A program made the position numbers and the translations under genes. Source: Candidatus Kuenenia stuttgartensis (lineage in GTDB: Bacteria; Planctomycetota; Planctomycetia; Planctomycetales; Planctomycetaceae). From it: a stretch of DNA of 64,000 nt. Position 1 is the first letter of the stretch, and each line of letters begins with the position of its first letter. Location of the stretch: contig CAMDPK010000008.1 of NCBI GenBank assembly GCA_945904015.1, positions 18,087-82,086 of the forward strand, read 5' to 3'. Below, piece after piece: positions 35,204 to 42,860 of this stretch. The notes under the pieces are model-generated. The model saw nothing but the letters and a program-made list of their open reading frames with translations. It was not told the DNA's origin and searched no databases.

Positions 35204-36391
35204 ATGCGAATCCGTGTCGGCATCCTCATTGGCCTCTGGCTTTGGAGTCTTTGCAGCGCGGCTGACCCGGCGGAACCGAATCGGCCGAGCCTGCTCATTG
35301 GCTACAACGAGCACCGCACGAACCTGCCCGGTGGGCGGCAGCCGAATGTCAGCACGAACCGAGCGATGCTGGTGAAGGCGGACGGTTCGGATCGTCGTTT
35401 GCTGGCCACCGACCTCGCCGACGAGTCCGGTGCTTGGACGCAGTTTGCGGGTTGGTCTCCGGACGGCCAGACGGCCATCATCGGCCGCGGTTGGGAGAGC
35501 CTCGAGAACGCCAAGTGGGAAGAGGAACACAAGACGTTCCGCTTCACGCCGGAAGGCTGGCTGTACGACTCGTACCTCGTGGATGTCGCGACCGGCAAGG
35601 CGGAGAACGTCACGGCGGTCAAGCGGGTCAGCTTCTACAACTCGGGTTTGTTCTTCTGGCCGAACGATCCGCAAAAGCTCGGCTTCACGGCGCTGATCGG
35701 CGGCAACTCGCAGCCCTTCAGCATGGATCGCGATGGCCGCAACAAGGTCGATCTGACGAAGAATTCCAACGGCTTTGCTTACGGCTTCAGCAGCTCACGC
35801 GATGGTTCGCGGATTTCGTACCACGAGAACTATCAAATCTTTCTGGCTGACGCCGACGGCTCGCATCGCGTGCATGTGCAGACTGGGCAGCCTTTCAACT
35901 TCGCTCCCACGTGGTCCCCCGATGGACAGTGGGTGCTGTTCGTTTCCGGCGAGCACTACAACTGTCATCCGCACATCGTTCGCGCGGACGGGACGGGGCT
36001 GAAGAAACTCGCCGACCGAGCCGGCTACCGCGGCGTGACCGAGTTCCTCGACGTCCCCGACTTTCACGGCGGCAGCAGCGATACTCCGGTGTGGTCTGTG
36101 GATGGCCAGTCGGTTTTCTACACGGCCAAGGTCGGCAACAACGTTGAGTTGTTTCAAGTCACGCTCGCTGGTACGAGCGAACAACTCACCAAGTCCGCTG
36201 AGGGAACACTGCACTACCACTTGAAGCCGTCACCCGATGGAAAATGGATTTTGTACGGCTCAAAACGCAACGGTGTGCGGAACCTCTTTCTGATGCGGTT
36301 AAAGGATCGTTTCGAGCATCGCCTAACTGACCTGCCTCCCGGCCACGCAGCGATGCATGCTCACTGGCAGACGGCGGCGCTCACCGAATGA
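35204..36391 (+). CDS. Secreted TolB-like/PD40 beta-propeller protein
   Basis: A 395-residue exported propeller. The signal MRIRVGILIGLWLWSLCSAA starts at ATG 35204, six bases or so after GAGGGG (35191-35196). PD40/TolB-like blades are visible as FAGWSPDGQTAIIGRG, YGFSSSRDGSRISYHEN, FAPTWSPDGQWVLFVSGEH and HLKPSPDGKWILYGSKRNG. Oligogalacturonate lyases share this fold and the HYNCHPHI-like His cluster, but the identity is not certain; a binding or scaffold role is equally possible. Confidence 0.85.
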   Translation: MRIRVGILIGLWLWSLCSAADPAEPNRPSLLIGYNEHRTNLPGGRQPNVSTNRAMLVKADGSDRRLLATDLADESGAWTQFAGWSPDGQTAIIGRGWESLENAKWEEEHKTFRFTPEGWLYDSYLVDVATGKAENVTAVKRVSFYNSGLFFWPNDPQKLGFTALIGGNSQPFSMDRDGRNKVDLTKNSNGFAYGFSSSRDGSRISYHENYQIFLADADGSHRVHVQTGQPFNFAPTWSPDGQWVLFVSGEHYNCHPHIVRADGTGLKKLADRAGYRGVTEFLDVPDFHGGSSDTPVWSVDGQSVFYTAKVGNNVELFQVTLAGTSEQLTKSAEGTLHYHLKPSPDGKWILYGSKRNGVRNLFLMRLKDRFEHRLTDLPPGHAAMHAHWQTAALTE

Positions 36392-36740
36392 TTGAGGGAT
36401 TCGCGGCATTGGCTGTGGTGCTCGCCCCGAATCGCACACGAGTCCTGATCGTTTTCGCACAGCGTGTCAATTCGAAGGCTGAAGCAAATCGTCGTGCCCA
36501 CCTTCGCTTGCGCTTCAGGCTTCAATTTCCTGGTACGTCATTGGCGTTGAACAGCCGCCGCATCAACCGGCGCTGGGCGAGTTGTTACAGTTATGCCTGT
36601 TGTGAGCCTGTATTGGTTCCGATTCGGTCATCGACGGATCCTGGCCGGTGCCGATGGCAATTTCGGTCGGATTGCGGCCCGATGCGTGTTAAACTCCCCG
36701 GCAACCTTTTGACTGGATCGCGGACTTGAGAGTGAATGAC
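36392..36740. other. Intergenic region, no gene supported
   Basis: 349 bases between the TolB-like gene and the DUF1549 gene. A 113-codon frame runs through it, but its Arg/Ser/Cys-rich product has no domain or signal and looks like noise. The region must contain the promoter of the DUF1549/PPC/DUF1501 unit; I see no confident -35/-10 pair and no inverted repeat of the kind found elsewhere in the window. Confidence 0.6.
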
Positions 36741-38957
36741 ATGTCCTGCTCCGAAAAAGAATTTCGACGACGGTTTCTGCGGCGATGTTTGCTCCGTTTG
36801 CTAATCGGAGTTTTCTTCCTGGCTGTGGGGCTGCTTCGTACCGACGCCGCCGAGCAACCGGTGAGTTTTGTCAATGATGTCGTGCCGCTTTTGACGAAGT
36901 CCGGCTGCAACGTGGGCGTCTGTCATGCGAAGGCGGGCGGCGGTCAGAAGGGATTTCAATTGTCGTTGCTCGGCTTCGAGCCGCAGGAAGACTTCGAGTC
37001 TCTGACGAAAGAGGGCCGCAATCGGCGGTTGTTCTTCGGGTCTCCGGATCAGAGCCTGTTGCTGCTCAAAGCCTCCGGCCAGATGCCGCACGGCGGTGGG
37101 GTTCGTCTGGCCGCGAACTCGGAAGGCTACGCTCTGCTTCGCCAGTGGATTCGCGAGGGTGCGACGTTTGATAGCGGCGTGGCCCCGAAGCTCGTGTCGT
37201 TCGAGGTTCAGCCGGCTCGCGGCACGATCCAGCGATTGGCTGAGCAGAAACTCAAGGCGATCGCGAAGTACTCGGACGGCAGCGTCCGTGATGTCTCCGG
37301 AATGGCGCTCTACGAGTCAAACGACAAGGCGATGGCCGATGTCAGTGAACGCGGACTGGTGAAGATTTCCGATATCGTCGGCAATGTCGCCGTGATGGTT
37401 CGGTATCAAGCGAAGGTGGCAGTTTACAGCGCGTCGGTCCCGCTTGGTGCGCCGGTCGAGAATCTGCCGTCGTCGAAGAACTTCGTCGATGAACATGTCT
37501 TTGCGAATCTCAAGGCGCTTGGCATTCCGCCGTCGGTGATCTGCGATGACGCGACGTTTTTGCGGCGAGTGACGCTCGACATCGGCGGGCGGTTGCCGAC
37601 CGAAGAAGAATCGGCCGCGTTCCTCGCCAGCAAGGACGAAGGCAAACGAGACAAGGTCATTGACGAGTTGCTGCGAAGTCCCGACTACGCTGACTTCTTT
37701 GCCAACAAGTGGACGGCGCTGCTGAAGAATCGCCGCGACGATGAGAGTGACACGGTTTCCAACTTCGCGTTTCATGCCTGGGTGCGAGACAGCTTTCTCG
37801 CCAACAAGCCTTACGATCAATTCGTCCGCGAGTTGCTCGCCGCCACCGGGACTGTGATCGGCAATCCGCCGGTCGCGTGGTACAAGCGAGTCAAAGAGCC
37901 GAAGCAGCAGATCGAAGATGTGGCGCAGCTCTTTCTCGGCGTTCGGATGCAGTGTGCTCAGTGTCATCATCATCCGTTCGAGCGCTGGAGCCAGGACGAC
38001 TATTACTCGCTGGCGGCGTTCTTCAGTCAGGTCGGACGCAAGCCGTCGGGGACGCGCGGCGAGGACTTGATCTTCCACAAGCGCGGCATCGCAACCGCCG
38101 CGAACATGAAGACGGGAGTGCCGCTCAAGCCCGGCGCGCTCGGCGATGCGATTCCGGAAATCGCCGCCGATGAAGACCCGCGACTGAAGCTCGCCGATTG
38201 GATGGGATCGAAGAACAACCCGTTCTTCGCGAAGTCGCTCGTCAATCGGTATTGGAAACACTTCTTCGTGCGCGGGCTGATCGAGCCGGAAGACGACATC
38301 CGCGATACAAACCCACCGACGAATCCCGCGCTGCTGGAGGCTCTCGAAAAGCATTTTGTGGCCAGCGGGTTTGATCTGAAGGAACTCGTGCGAGTCATCA
38401 CTCAATCTCGCGCCTATCAACTCAGTGAAGTCCCGAACCAGCACAACATCGTCGATCGCCAGAACTACTCGCGTTACTACCCGCGCCGCTTGCAAGCCGA
38501 GGTGCTGCTCGACGCGATCGACCGGCTGGCGGGGACTCAGACCGACTTCGCCAATCTCCCGCCGGGGACGCGAGCCGTCGCTCTGCCCGACAACAGCTAC
38601 AACCGCTCGTCGCAATTCCTGCGAGTCTTCGGCCGCCCCGAAGCCGAGAGTGTCTGCGAATGCGAGCGTGTCCAATCATCGAGCCTCGCGCAAAGCCTGC
38701 ACTTGCTCAACGCGCCGGAACTGAAAGCCAAACTCGCCGCCGCCACCGGCCGAGCCGAACGCCTTGCGAAAGAAGACAAACCGGCCGAAGCCAAAGTCCG
38801 CGAGCTGTATTTGGCGGCGTTCTCGCGTGAACCGCGCCCGCAAGAACTGAAGACAGCGATCGACTATTTGAATGAACCCGGTACGGCCGCGAATGCGAAT
38901 TACCAAGACTTGATTTGGGCGTTGATCAATACCAAGGAATTCCTCTTCAACCATTAG
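36741..38957 (+). CDS. PSCyt/DUF1549-DUF1553 domain protein with an Ig-like domain (second copy)
   Basis: A 738-residue paralogue of the protein at 5230-7467 with the same order: membrane signal (LLRLLIGVFFLAVGLLRTDA), PSCyt segment with GCNVGVCHAKAGGGQKGFQL (C-x4-C-H), Ig-like domain (RGTIQRLAEQKLKAIAKYSD), DUF1549 with CAQCHHHPFERWSQDDYY, and DUF1553 with NPFFAKSLVNRYWKHFFVRG. It ends with the same EFLFNH. ATG 36741 is preceded by GAGAG; an in-frame TTG at 36726 is less likely. The PPC gene follows after 4 bases, the reverse of the gene order in the first cassette. Confidence 0.92.
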   Translation: MSCSEKEFRRRFLRRCLLRLLIGVFFLAVGLLRTDAAEQPVSFVNDVVPLLTKSGCNVGVCHAKAGGGQKGFQLSLLGFEPQEDFESLTKEGRNRRLFFGSPDQSLLLLKASGQMPHGGGVRLAANSEGYALLRQWIREGATFDSGVAPKLVSFEVQPARGTIQRLAEQKLKAIAKYSDGSVRDVSGMALYESNDKAMADVSERGLVKISDIVGNVAVMVRYQAKVAVYSASVPLGAPVENLPSSKNFVDEHVFANLKALGIPPSVICDDATFLRRVTLDIGGRLPTEEESAAFLASKDEGKRDKVIDELLRSPDYADFFANKWTALLKNRRDDESDTVSNFAFHAWVRDSFLANKPYDQFVRELLAATGTVIGNPPVAWYKRVKEPKQQIEDVAQLFLGVRMQCAQCHHHPFERWSQDDYYSLAAFFSQVGRKPSGTRGEDLIFHKRGIATAANMKTGVPLKPGALGDAIPEIAADEDPRLKLADWMGSKNNPFFAKSLVNRYWKHFFVRGLIEPEDDIRDTNPPTNPALLEALEKHFVASGFDLKELVRVITQSRAYQLSEVPNQHNIVDRQNYSRYYPRRLQAEVLLDAIDRLAGTQTDFANLPPGTRAVALPDNSYNRSSQFLRVFGRPEAESVCECERVQSSSLAQSLHLLNAPELKAKLAAATGRAERLAKEDKPAEAKVRELYLAAFSREPRPQELKTAIDYLNEPGTAANANYQDLIWALINTKEFLFNH

Positions 38958-38961
38958 GCAC

Positions 38962-41235
38962 ATGATGACTGACGTCGTTTATTGCTCGCGTTACCGTTCG
39001 ATGCTTCTCGCGACATTGATCTGCGGAGCGTCATTGACCTCGGTTTTGTTTGGTCAATCGGTCGGACTACCGGCTCCGAGGTTGCTGACCACGATTCCGA
39101 TGGGGGCCAAGGTTGGGACTCAGGTCGAGGTCACGATCAGTGGCGAGCACATTGAGGATGCGGATGAGTTGACGTTCTCGGATCGGCGAATCACGGCGGC
39201 TCGCAAGTTGAACGCGGCGGGACAGCCGGAGCCGAATAAGTATGTCGTGACAATTGCCGCTGATTGCCCGGTTGGGATTCATGAGGCTCGCGTGATGACG
39301 CGGTTGGGGATTTCGTCCTCGCGAGCGTTCTGTGTCGGCACGCTCGATGAAGCCGTGCAGACGAAGGCGAACACGACGCTGGCGACCGCGATGGAGTTGA
39401 AGGTCAATTCGATCTGCAACGCCACGATGACTCAGCGGGCGGTCGATCATTACGTCTTTGAAGGCCGCAAGGGACAGCGAATCATCGTTGATTGTGCAAC
39501 GCGCGGGATTGATTCGAAGCTCGATGCGGTCGTGATCATAGCGGATGCCGCCGGTCGCGATCTGTTGGTGGAGCGCCGAGGGGGCGTGCTCGACTTCAGC
39601 GTGCCGGCTGACGGCAAGTATGTGATCAAGGTCCACGAACTGACCTTCAAGGGGGGGCAACCTCATTACTACCGCTTGGCCGTGTCGGAGTTGCCAGTCG
39701 GAGCACCGATCGTGCGGCTGCCGTCGACGAAGCCGGTCAACTCGTTCTCGTGGCCGCCGCAAGGTCTCAAAGGTCAGGCCGAGCTGGCTGAGAGCGAACC
39801 GAACAACGATCGCACGAAGGCTCAGAAGATTTCACTGCCGTGCGACATCGCGGGGAGTTTCTTCCCGGCCGCCGACGTCGATGTCTTCGAGTTCGAGGCC
39901 AAGAAGGGAGACGTCTGGTGGGTCGAGGTCGCGTCCGAGCGATTCGGTTTGCCGACCGATCCGTCGATCCTCGTGCAGCATGTCGCTCGCACCGGCGATA
40001 CCGAGAAGGCCACTGACGTCGCTGAGTTCAGCGACATCCCCAGTCCCGTGAAGGTGTCAAGCAACGGCTATGCGTATGACGGCCCGCCGTACAACGCCGG
40101 ATCAGCCGACATCCTCGGCAAGCTGGAGATCAAGGAAGACGGCCTGCACCGGTTGCAAATCACCGACCTTTTCGGCGGGACACGCAACGATCCGAAGAAC
40201 ATCTATCGACTCGTCATTCGCAAAGCGGCACCCGACTTCGCCGTCGTCGCGTGGGCGCTGCACATGGAACTGCGGAACGGCGATCGCAATGCCGTCTCGA
40301 AGCCGCTGGCTCTGCGCGGCGGAGCAACGATGGCCCTCGAAGTCGTCACCATTCGTCGCGACGGTTTTGACGGCGACATCGACCTCGCGATGGAAGGTCT
40401 GCCGGAAGGAGTCACGGCGAGCGGCTTGAAGATTCCGGCCGGTCAATCGCGCGGCCTGATACTCGTGACGGCGAATCAGAACGCGCCGCGAGCGGTTGGC
40501 AGCGCGACATTCTTCGGCCGTGCCACCATCAATGGCGAGGTCATGACTCGGCCGTGTCGATTGGCTTCCCACGCTTGGCCGATCCCCGATTCGTGGGGCG
40601 AGATTCCCAGCCCGCGTCTGATGGCCGACGTACCAGTCTCGGTCAGCGGTCGTGAGTTCTCGCCGCTCACGCTCACGCCACCGAAAGAAGTTCAAACCGT
40701 GACCGCTGGCGAGAAGTTGACGATCCCGCTGCTGCACACTCGCCGCAGCGAATTCTCCGGAGGGACTCTGCAACTGAAGACGATGGGAGCCGGCTTCGAC
40801 CGTACTCCGCAGTTCGATGTGTCGCTGACCGCTGATCAGTCGCAAGCGGTCCTCGACACGGCTGCGTTGAAGACGGCTCCGGGAGATTATTTGATCGCCT
40901 TCTACGGCGGTGCCGTCGCGAAATACCGGCATCAACCGGAAGCGATCGTTGCCGCTGAAGAGACTCACAAGAAAGCCGTTCAGGAATTGATGGCGATCGA
41001 AGCCGAAGTGAAGAAATTGACCGAAGCCGCGAAGGCCGCAGCGACCGAGGCCAAGCCCGAAGCCGATAAAGCCGTCGAGGCCGCGTCCGCCAAACAGAAA
41101 GTCGCCACTGCCACCGTGGCTGCCGCCGCCGAAAAGGTCAAACAAGCGACGGCTGCTGCCCAACCACGAGACATTGTTGATATTGTCGTGTCCGAACCGA
41201 TTAAGATCCGTGTGAATGCCCCCGCCGGAAAGTAA
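38962..41235 (+). CDS. Secreted PPC-domain protein with an alanine-rich helical tail
   Basis: A 757-residue paralogue of the PPC protein at 2567-5122. The signal SMLLATLICGASLTSVLFGQ is followed by a TIG/IPT-like domain (TTIPMGAKVGTQVEVTISGE). The PPC domains span about 130-245 (DHYVFEGRKGQRIIVDCATR) and 275-415 (AESEPNNDRTKAQKI). Unlike the first copy, it ends in a long Ala/Lys/Glu-rich helix (about 660-745), probably a coiled coil or extended wall-associated stalk. It carries no inserted palindrome. The gene starts 4 bases after the DUF1549 stop, so cotranscription is near certain. Confidence 0.88.
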   Translation: MMTDVVYCSRYRSMLLATLICGASLTSVLFGQSVGLPAPRLLTTIPMGAKVGTQVEVTISGEHIEDADELTFSDRRITAARKLNAAGQPEPNKYVVTIAADCPVGIHEARVMTRLGISSSRAFCVGTLDEAVQTKANTTLATAMELKVNSICNATMTQRAVDHYVFEGRKGQRIIVDCATRGIDSKLDAVVIIADAAGRDLLVERRGGVLDFSVPADGKYVIKVHELTFKGGQPHYYRLAVSELPVGAPIVRLPSTKPVNSFSWPPQGLKGQAELAESEPNNDRTKAQKISLPCDIAGSFFPAADVDVFEFEAKKGDVWWVEVASERFGLPTDPSILVQHVARTGDTEKATDVAEFSDIPSPVKVSSNGYAYDGPPYNAGSADILGKLEIKEDGLHRLQITDLFGGTRNDPKNIYRLVIRKAAPDFAVVAWALHMELRNGDRNAVSKPLALRGGATMALEVVTIRRDGFDGDIDLAMEGLPEGVTASGLKIPAGQSRGLILVTANQNAPRAVGSATFFGRATINGEVMTRPCRLASHAWPIPDSWGEIPSPRLMADVPVSVSGREFSPLTLTPPKEVQTVTAGEKLTIPLLHTRRSEFSGGTLQLKTMGAGFDRTPQFDVSLTADQSQAVLDTAALKTAPGDYLIAFYGGAVAKYRHQPEAIVAAEETHKKAVQELMAIEAEVKKLTEAAKAAATEAKPEADKAVEAASAKQKVATATVAAAAEKVKQATAAAQPRDIVDIVVSEPIKIRVNAPAGK

Positions 41236-41246
41236 CCTCCAACAGG

Positions 41247-41315
41247 TAGCCGAAGTCGTGAGACTTCGGTTGCTCCCGCCACGACCACCACACCGAAGTC
41301 TCACGACTTCGGCTA
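41247..41315. repeat. Inverted repeat upstream of a DUF1501 gene (element H)
   Basis: Perfect 24-base arms at 41247-41270 and 41292-41315 with a 21-base loop. Each arm holds its own hairpin, CCGAAGTC-GTGA-GACTTCGG, so the transcript could fold as one long stem or as two small ones. The right arm ends 2 bases before the GGAG ribosome site of the DUF1501 gene. Confidence 0.88.
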
Positions 41316-41326
41316 TGGAGTTCGCC

Positions 41327-42766
41327 ATGACTAACCACAACACCGCCTTCTGCTCTGGTCCCGAAAGCATCTGCTCAGGCCGGCGCGGTTTTCTTCAAAC
41401 CGGCTTAGCGGGTTTCGCCACGCTTAGCTTGCCGGGCATCCTCCGCTTGCAGGCTCAGAACGCGCTGCACGCCAGCGAGGGAGCTTCAGCCGGTCGCGAC
41501 AAGAACGCCGTGATCATGGTCTGGCAACCTGGCGGTTGTTCGCACTTGGAAACGTATGATCCAAAGCCGAATTCCGGCAGCGAATATAGTGGTCCGTTCG
41601 CGACCATCCCGACGAAGGTGCCGGGGCTCAATTTTTGCGAACTCATGCCGCGACAAGCCGCCATCGCCGACAAGTTCACAGTGCTGCGGTCGATGCGCGG
41701 GACGGCGGGTGGTCATCCCGCAGGCTCGATGCAACTGCTCACCGGCGATTCCGACACGCGCGACAAGCCGAAGCCGCGCCTGCCCGATTGGATGTCGGTC
41801 ACCAATTACGTCCGGTCGCAAAAGGGGCCGCGTCAGAATCCGTTGCCCGCGTATGTCGGCATCAATCCGCCGGTCGAATACAACGGCCCGGCGTATCTCG
41901 GAGATGCTTACTCGCCGTTCGTTGTCTCCGGCGATCCGAATCAGCCAACTTTCTCGGTGCCGAACATCGGCCTCTCCGACACGAATGAGGTCAAACGCCT
42001 TGGACGCCGTTCCTCGTTGCGACAAAACCTCGACACGCTTGAACGCACGTTCGATCAACAAAAGGAACTGGCAGCGCTCGATGAATTTGAATCACAGGCG
42101 ATGACGCTGCTGACTAATCCCAAGACCAAGGAAGCGTTCGATCTCAACCGCGAAGACCCGCGCACCCGTGATCGCTATGGCCGCAACCAGTGGGGCCAGC
42201 AACTACTGCTCGCTCGGCGATTGATCGAGGCCGGCGTCGAAGTGCTAACAACCAGCCTCACCGGGCCGCTCTGCGGACGAGTGGGGAACTGGGACGATCA
42301 CGCGGTCAACATGCACGTCTTCGACGGCATGAAGTTCCGCTCGGCCGCCTACGATCAAGCGGTTTCCGCGTTGATCGAAGACATCTACGACCGAGGTCTC
42401 GATCAGCGCGTGCTCGTCGTCGTGACGGGAGAGTTCGGCCGTACTCCGAAGATCAGTTACGCCGCCAGCACAGGCGCGGGCGATGCGAGTGCTCCCGCCG
42501 GCACGATCCAACCCGGCCGCGACCACTGGCCGCGAGCCTTTTCCAACATCTGGGCGGGCGGAGGGATCGACCACGGACAATTCATCGGCGGCACCGACAA
42601 GCGCGGTGAAGATTCGATCGAGCGCATCTGCGGTCCCGGTGACTTCCTCGCGACGATCTATCATCACCTGGGAATTGATTCTGCCAACACGCTGATCAAG
42701 GACTTCAACGGACGTCCGACCCCCATCGTCGATCACGGAAAGCCGATCCCGGAGTTGATGGGTTGA
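41327..42766 (+). CDS. DUF1501 domain protein, Tat-exported
   Basis: A 479-residue DUF1501 protein. It begins with a Tat-type signal (CSGRRGFLQTGLAGFATLSL). Family landmarks are MVWQPGGCSHLETYDPKP, LRSMRGTAGGHPAGSMQLLT, VGNWDDHAVNMHVFD and VTGEFGRTPKISY. ATG 41327 follows GGAG at 41317-41320; ATG 41315 is an alternative. It is the third gene of the second cassette (DUF1549, PPC, DUF1501). Function unknown beyond the sulfatase-like fold assignment of the family. Confidence 0.92.
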   Translation: MTNHNTAFCSGPESICSGRRGFLQTGLAGFATLSLPGILRLQAQNALHASEGASAGRDKNAVIMVWQPGGCSHLETYDPKPNSGSEYSGPFATIPTKVPGLNFCELMPRQAAIADKFTVLRSMRGTAGGHPAGSMQLLTGDSDTRDKPKPRLPDWMSVTNYVRSQKGPRQNPLPAYVGINPPVEYNGPAYLGDAYSPFVVSGDPNQPTFSVPNIGLSDTNEVKRLGRRSSLRQNLDTLERTFDQQKELAALDEFESQAMTLLTNPKTKEAFDLNREDPRTRDRYGRNQWGQQLLLARRLIEAGVEVLTTSLTGPLCGRVGNWDDHAVNMHVFDGMKFRSAAYDQAVSALIEDIYDRGLDQRVLVVVTGEFGRTPKISYAASTGAGDASAPAGTIQPGRDHWPRAFSNIWAGGGIDHGQFIGGTDKRGEDSIERICGPGDFLATIYHHLGIDSANTLIKDFNGRPTPIVDHGKPIPELMG

Positions 42767-42778
42767 CCGCATTACACA

Positions 42779-42836
42779 AGCCGCAGGGCGCTAGCCCCGG
42801 TTGGGGCTCTGAACCGAGGGCTAGCGCCCTGCGGCT
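42779..42836. repeat. Intergenic inverted repeat, second copy of element F (element G)
   Basis: Arms at 42779-42798 (AGCCGCAGGGCGCTAGCCCC) and about 42817-42836 with one bulged base, around an 18-base loop. The arm sequence is the same as in element F at 17302-17356. It lies between two DUF1501/DUF1549 cassettes, just before the ribosome site of the next gene. Confidence 0.86.
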
Positions 42837-42860
42837 GATTTGGCTCAGAAGGCATCGCTG

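Noticed and set aside
36388..36729. 113-codon frame overlapping the TolB-like stop by ATGA
   Set aside because: Arg/Ser/Cys-rich, no domain, no ribosome site; the ATGA is coincidental.
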